Source of the DNA: a bacterium UBP7_UBA7824 | Lineage (GTDB): Bacteria; UBP7; UBA6624 | Length of the DNA stretch: 26,082 nucleotides | Assembly: GCA_002501535.1 (NCBI GenBank) | Contig: DLTY01000005.1 | Coordinates: 1-26,082 of the forward strand | Direction of reading: 5' to 3' | Shown here: positions 23,746-26,082 of the stretch, piece after piece | Layout: every line of letters begins with the position of its first letter | Numbering within the stretch: position 1 is the first letter of the stretch | Position numbers and translations under genes: made by a program | The notes under the pieces: model-generated | Told to the model about the DNA's origin: nothing | Databases searched by the model: none | Seen by the model: only the letters and a program-made list of their open reading frames with translations

Positions 23746-24570
23746 CTAAAAATCATAAGGATAAGTTCCTTTTTGAAATTTTTTTGAAATTTCATTTTTT
23801 ACATATTCAAAATCTTCTTTGTATGTTACTCCACACCATTTTTCATCAGAGTCAAGAACCTTCACACGAAATTCTTCTTCTTTTATTTTTTCTTGAATAA
23901 ATTCAGGCAATAAGAATTCAGAATTATCATCTTTTACCTTGTTAATAAATTTTTCGTAACCTTTTGATAGGCCTTCGAATATGCTGGGTTGAAAACCCCA
24001 AAGGTTCATTGAAACACGAGGATTTTCTTTTGTAGACTGGTTTAAGCCATGTGTTTCTTTTATTTCAGTCAGATTTTTGCTTGAATCAACTGTGCATATT
24101 CCTCTTGATACTGTTCCATGCATAGATAATGTTTGCCTCAACGGGAAAGTCATTATTGCCGATTTTTGATTTGATTCAAGGAATCGAATAAGCATTTTTA
24201 TTGATTGATTTCCATAATAATCATCTGCATTTGCCACAATAAAAGGTTCATTAATGTTATTCTTTGCGCATAGAACAGCATGTCCCGTACCCAAAGGTTT
24301 AATGCGATTTTTTATCGGATTCTTTTGTATCACAAATTCTGTTTTTATTTTTTTAGAAATTTTTGTGAATTTTTTTCTTATCTGCTCTTCAAAATCTTCT
24401 CTAATTATGAGAATGATTTTTGTACATCCATTTTGCCATGCATCATATGCAGTTAATTCTGCTAAAGATTCACCATTTGGACCAATTTTTTCAATTTGCT
24501 TTAACCCTCCATACCTAGAACCCATGCCAGCTGCAAGTATCAACAGTGATATTTGATGATTGTGTTTCAA
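23746..24570 (-). CDS. Sugar-1-phosphate nucleotidyltransferase
   Basis: A 274-residue NTP-transferase (GT-A-like fold). The pyrophosphorylase signature is 'LAAGMGSRYGGLKQ' (12-25). 'VANADDYYG' carries the metal-binding Asp, and 'SMNLWGF' and 'EKWCGVTYKED' are typical of a subfamily often found beside NahK-like kinases. It likely joins a sugar 1-phosphate to a nucleotide to give an NDP-sugar. UDP-GlcNAc or UDP-GalNAc is the natural guess given the neighbour, but base and sugar are not shown by sequence. The start is TTG at 24570, the only start in frame before the signature. It is divergent from purL with just 31 bases between the two starts. Confidence 0.85.
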   Translation of the reverse strand: MKHNHQISLLILAAGMGSRYGGLKQIEKIGPNGESLAELTAYDAWQNGCTKIILIIREDFEEQIRKKFTKISKKIKTEFVIQKNPIKNRIKPLGTGHAVLCAKNNINEPFIVANADDYYGNQSIKMLIRFLESNQKSAIMTFPLRQTLSMHGTVSRGICTVDSSKNLTEIKETHGLNQSTKENPRVSMNLWGFQPSIFEGLSKGYEKFINKVKDDNSEFLLPEFIQEKIKEEEFRVKVLDSDEKWCGVTYKEDFEYVKNEISKKFQKGTYPYDF

Positions 24571-24601
24571 ATTAATGGATATGGTAATACGATTTACCTA
24601 T
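24571..24601. promoter_or_regulatory. Compact divergent promoter region between nucleotidyltransferase and purL genes
   Basis: Only 31 bases separate the two start codons. The gap contains TATGGTAATACGAT (24580-24593), the same 14-base word as in the gap at 21071-21126. On the reverse strand it ends nine bases before the TTG start, against eight in the other case. If TAATAC (24585-24590) is a forward -10 element, purL mRNA would start within a few bases of its ATG. No Shine-Dalgarno sequence precedes either start. Confidence 0.45.
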
Positions 24602-26082
24602 ATGGAACTCCAAGAAAAGCTTAAAAGTGTTGGATTGAAGCTTGAAGAATATGAAAATGCTAAAAAAATCGTAGGAAGAGATTTAAATAATATAGAAATC
24701 GGTATATTGAGTACTGTTTGGAGTGAGCATTGTTCATACAAGTCTTCAAAAATACATCTCAAGAGATTGCCTGTCGAGGGAGACCAGGTTGCTCAAGGTC
24801 CCGGCGAGAATGCTGGTGCTGTGAGGTTGGGTGAAGGTTGGGTTGCTGTTTTTAAAATGGAAAGTCACAATCACCCATCAGCAATTGCTCCAAAACAGGG
24901 TTCAGCAACTGGTGTTGGTGGAATAATTCGAGATGTTCTTTCTATTGGAGCACCAGCTTCAGCGGTATTGGATATATTAATGTTCCCGCAAGAAGATTTT
25001 AAAAAAACGCCTTGGTATCTAAATGGTATTGTTGATGGTGTTGGGAGTTATGGTAATTGTGTAGGTGTGCCTAACCTTGGAGGACAAACTAGTTTTTATC
25101 CTGGCTATGAAGGCAATCCTCTTGTTAATGCTATGTGCGTTGGTTTATGTAAGGAAAAAGATATGAAAAAAGCTGTAGCAAGTGGTGTTGGCAACAGCCT
25201 CCTGCTTATTGGAGCACCTACCGGAAGAGACGGGATTCATGGGGCCACTTTTGCTTCAATGGATCTTGATGAAGATTCAGGTGATGATCTTCCTGCTGTA
25301 CAGGTAGGAGACCCTTTTAGAGAGAAACTATTGATTGAAGCAACTTCAGAAATTTTAGAAAAATGTGAAATTGTAGGTTTGCAAGATTTAGGAGCAGGAG
25401 GGATTACAGGATCATCAGCGGAAATGGCTGGTGCAGCTGGCCTAGGCGTAATTGTCCATTTGGATAAGGTGCCTCAAAGAGAAAAAGACATGCGTGATTA
25501 TGATGTCGCTCTGTCAGAAAGTCAAGAGAGAGCTTTGATATGTGCTACTCCACAAAATGTAGAAAAGATTATAAGGATCGCAGAGAAATGGGATTTAAGA
25601 GCAGCAGAAGTGGGAGTCGTCACCGAAACAGGAAAATTACAAATGATGTGGGATAAAGAGATCGTATGTGATTTGCCGATAAGCCTTATTGACATGGAGC
25701 TTGAATATGATAGGCCACAGAAAAAACCTCATGCAAAAAAAATAGACGATCATGTTCCATATATTGGCTCAAAGGCAGATGATATTGAAAATGTTTTATT
25801 AAAAATGTCTTCAAATCCAAATATATCTAGCAAAAAATGGGTTTGGAGACAGTATGACAGCCAAGTTCAAGCTTCGACAATTTTCAAACAAGGTAATGAT
25901 TCAGGTGTGATTAAGGTTCCTGATTCTGATTTAGCAGTTGGGATAACTGCTGATGCAAAGCCAATGTGGTGTTCTGTTGATCCATATTGGGGTGCTGCTC
26001 ATACCGTTGTTGAGTCAGTATGCAATCTTGCATCTAAAGGAATTAAAGCTTTAGGAACAACTAATTGTTTAAATTTTGGAAA
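24602..26082 (+). CDS. purL: Phosphoribosylformylglycinamidine synthase subunit PurL (3' partial)
   Basis: Synthase subunit of step four of purine synthesis, converting FGAR to FGAM with ATP and ammonia supplied by PurQ. The 493 codons seen begin at ATG 24602 and run to the window edge. 'TVWSEHCSYKSSK' (39-51) holds the N-terminal catalytic-region His; 'KMESHNHPSAIAP' (88-100), 'GATGVGGIIRD'-like 'SATGVGGIIRD' and 'GLQDLGAGGITGSSAEMA' are strong family motifs. The short N-terminus places it in the small PurL class that needs separate PurS and PurQ. Neither is in view, and they may lie downstream. The start lacks a Shine-Dalgarno sequence and transcription may begin nearly at the ATG. Confidence 0.96.
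   Translation, partial: MELQEKLKSVGLKLEEYENAKKIVGRDLNNIEIGILSTVWSEHCSYKSSKIHLKRLPVEGDQVAQGPGENAGAVRLGEGWVAVFKMESHNHPSAIAPKQGSATGVGGIIRDVLSIGAPASAVLDILMFPQEDFKKTPWYLNGIVDGVGSYGNCVGVPNLGGQTSFYPGYEGNPLVNAMCVGLCKEKDMKKAVASGVGNSLLLIGAPTGRDGIHGATFASMDLDEDSGDDLPAVQVGDPFREKLLIEATSEILEKCEIVGLQDLGAGGITGSSAEMAGAAGLGVIVHLDKVPQREKDMRDYDVALSESQERALICATPQNVEKIIRIAEKWDLRAAEVGVVTETGKLQMMWDKEIVCDLPISLIDMELEYDRPQKKPHAKKIDDHVPYIGSKADDIENVLLKMSSNPNISSKKWVWRQYDSQVQASTIFKQGNDSGVIKVPDSDLAVGITADAKPMWCSVDPYWGAAHTVVESVCNLASKGIKALGTTNCLNFG

Overview
The window is an AT-rich, densely coded piece of bacterial chromosome (estimated by eye at about one third G+C). Nothing in it looks viral or recently inserted. I found no transposase, integrase, CRISPR array or rRNA, and no stretch over 300 bases lacks a gene. 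Three predicted lipoproteins, a type IV pilus retraction ATPase, an OpgC/OafA-like membrane acyltransferase and a UbiA-family prenyltransferase suggest a Gram-negative-type envelope. Same-strand genes usually overlap by 1-8 bases, and all three convergent gene pairs overlap at their stop codons. This is the style of a streamlined, perhaps aquatic, uncultivated lineage; I cannot name the phylum from the sequence.

Region 1 (1-6858, +) is an envelope and pilus-related run: the C-terminal part of a large secreted pilin-like protein, a PilT-type ATPase, a coiled-coil protein with a possible GAF-like domain, a membrane acyltransferase, and a 1019-residue lipoprotein with two PQQ-type beta-propellers. 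Region 2 (6870-10131, +) is a threonine block: tRNA-Thr(UGU), then tdh and kbl, which convert threonine to glycine and acetyl-CoA, then a lipoprotein resembling a degenerate TroA/ZnuA-type metal-binding protein. Region 3 (10085-11614, -) holds a UbiA prenyltransferase most like DPPR synthases, followed by two small overlapping genes I do not recognise.

Region 4 (11678-17682, +) is an information and housekeeping operon: a primary sigma factor that appears to carry a duplicated region 3, elongation factor P, a divergent type III pantothenate kinase-like protein, a member of a conserved uncharacterised family often labelled 'quinate 5-dehydrogenase', lysyl-tRNA synthetase, an unknown soluble protein and an unknown four-helix membrane protein. 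Region 5 (17679-21070, -) is a phosphonate/phosphite-type ABC transporter in the order binding protein, ATPase, permease, permease. Region 6 (21127-22736, +) is a sodium:solute symporter with a 41-residue one-helix companion that overlaps its stop codon. Region 7 (22733-24570, -) pairs a nucleotidyltransferase with an N-acetylhexosamine 1-kinase-like enzyme, the two steps that would turn a free sugar into an NDP-sugar. Region 8 (24602-end, +) is purL, cut off by the window edge.

The observations most worth following up are the sigma factor with a duplicated region 3, the conserved family of unknown function beside the CoaX-like gene, the tiny symporter companion, the shared 14-base motif in two divergent promoter regions, the binding protein that has lost its metal ligands, and the two unknown proteins tied to the UbiA enzyme. 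I did not find a defence system or any clear new multi-gene machine.
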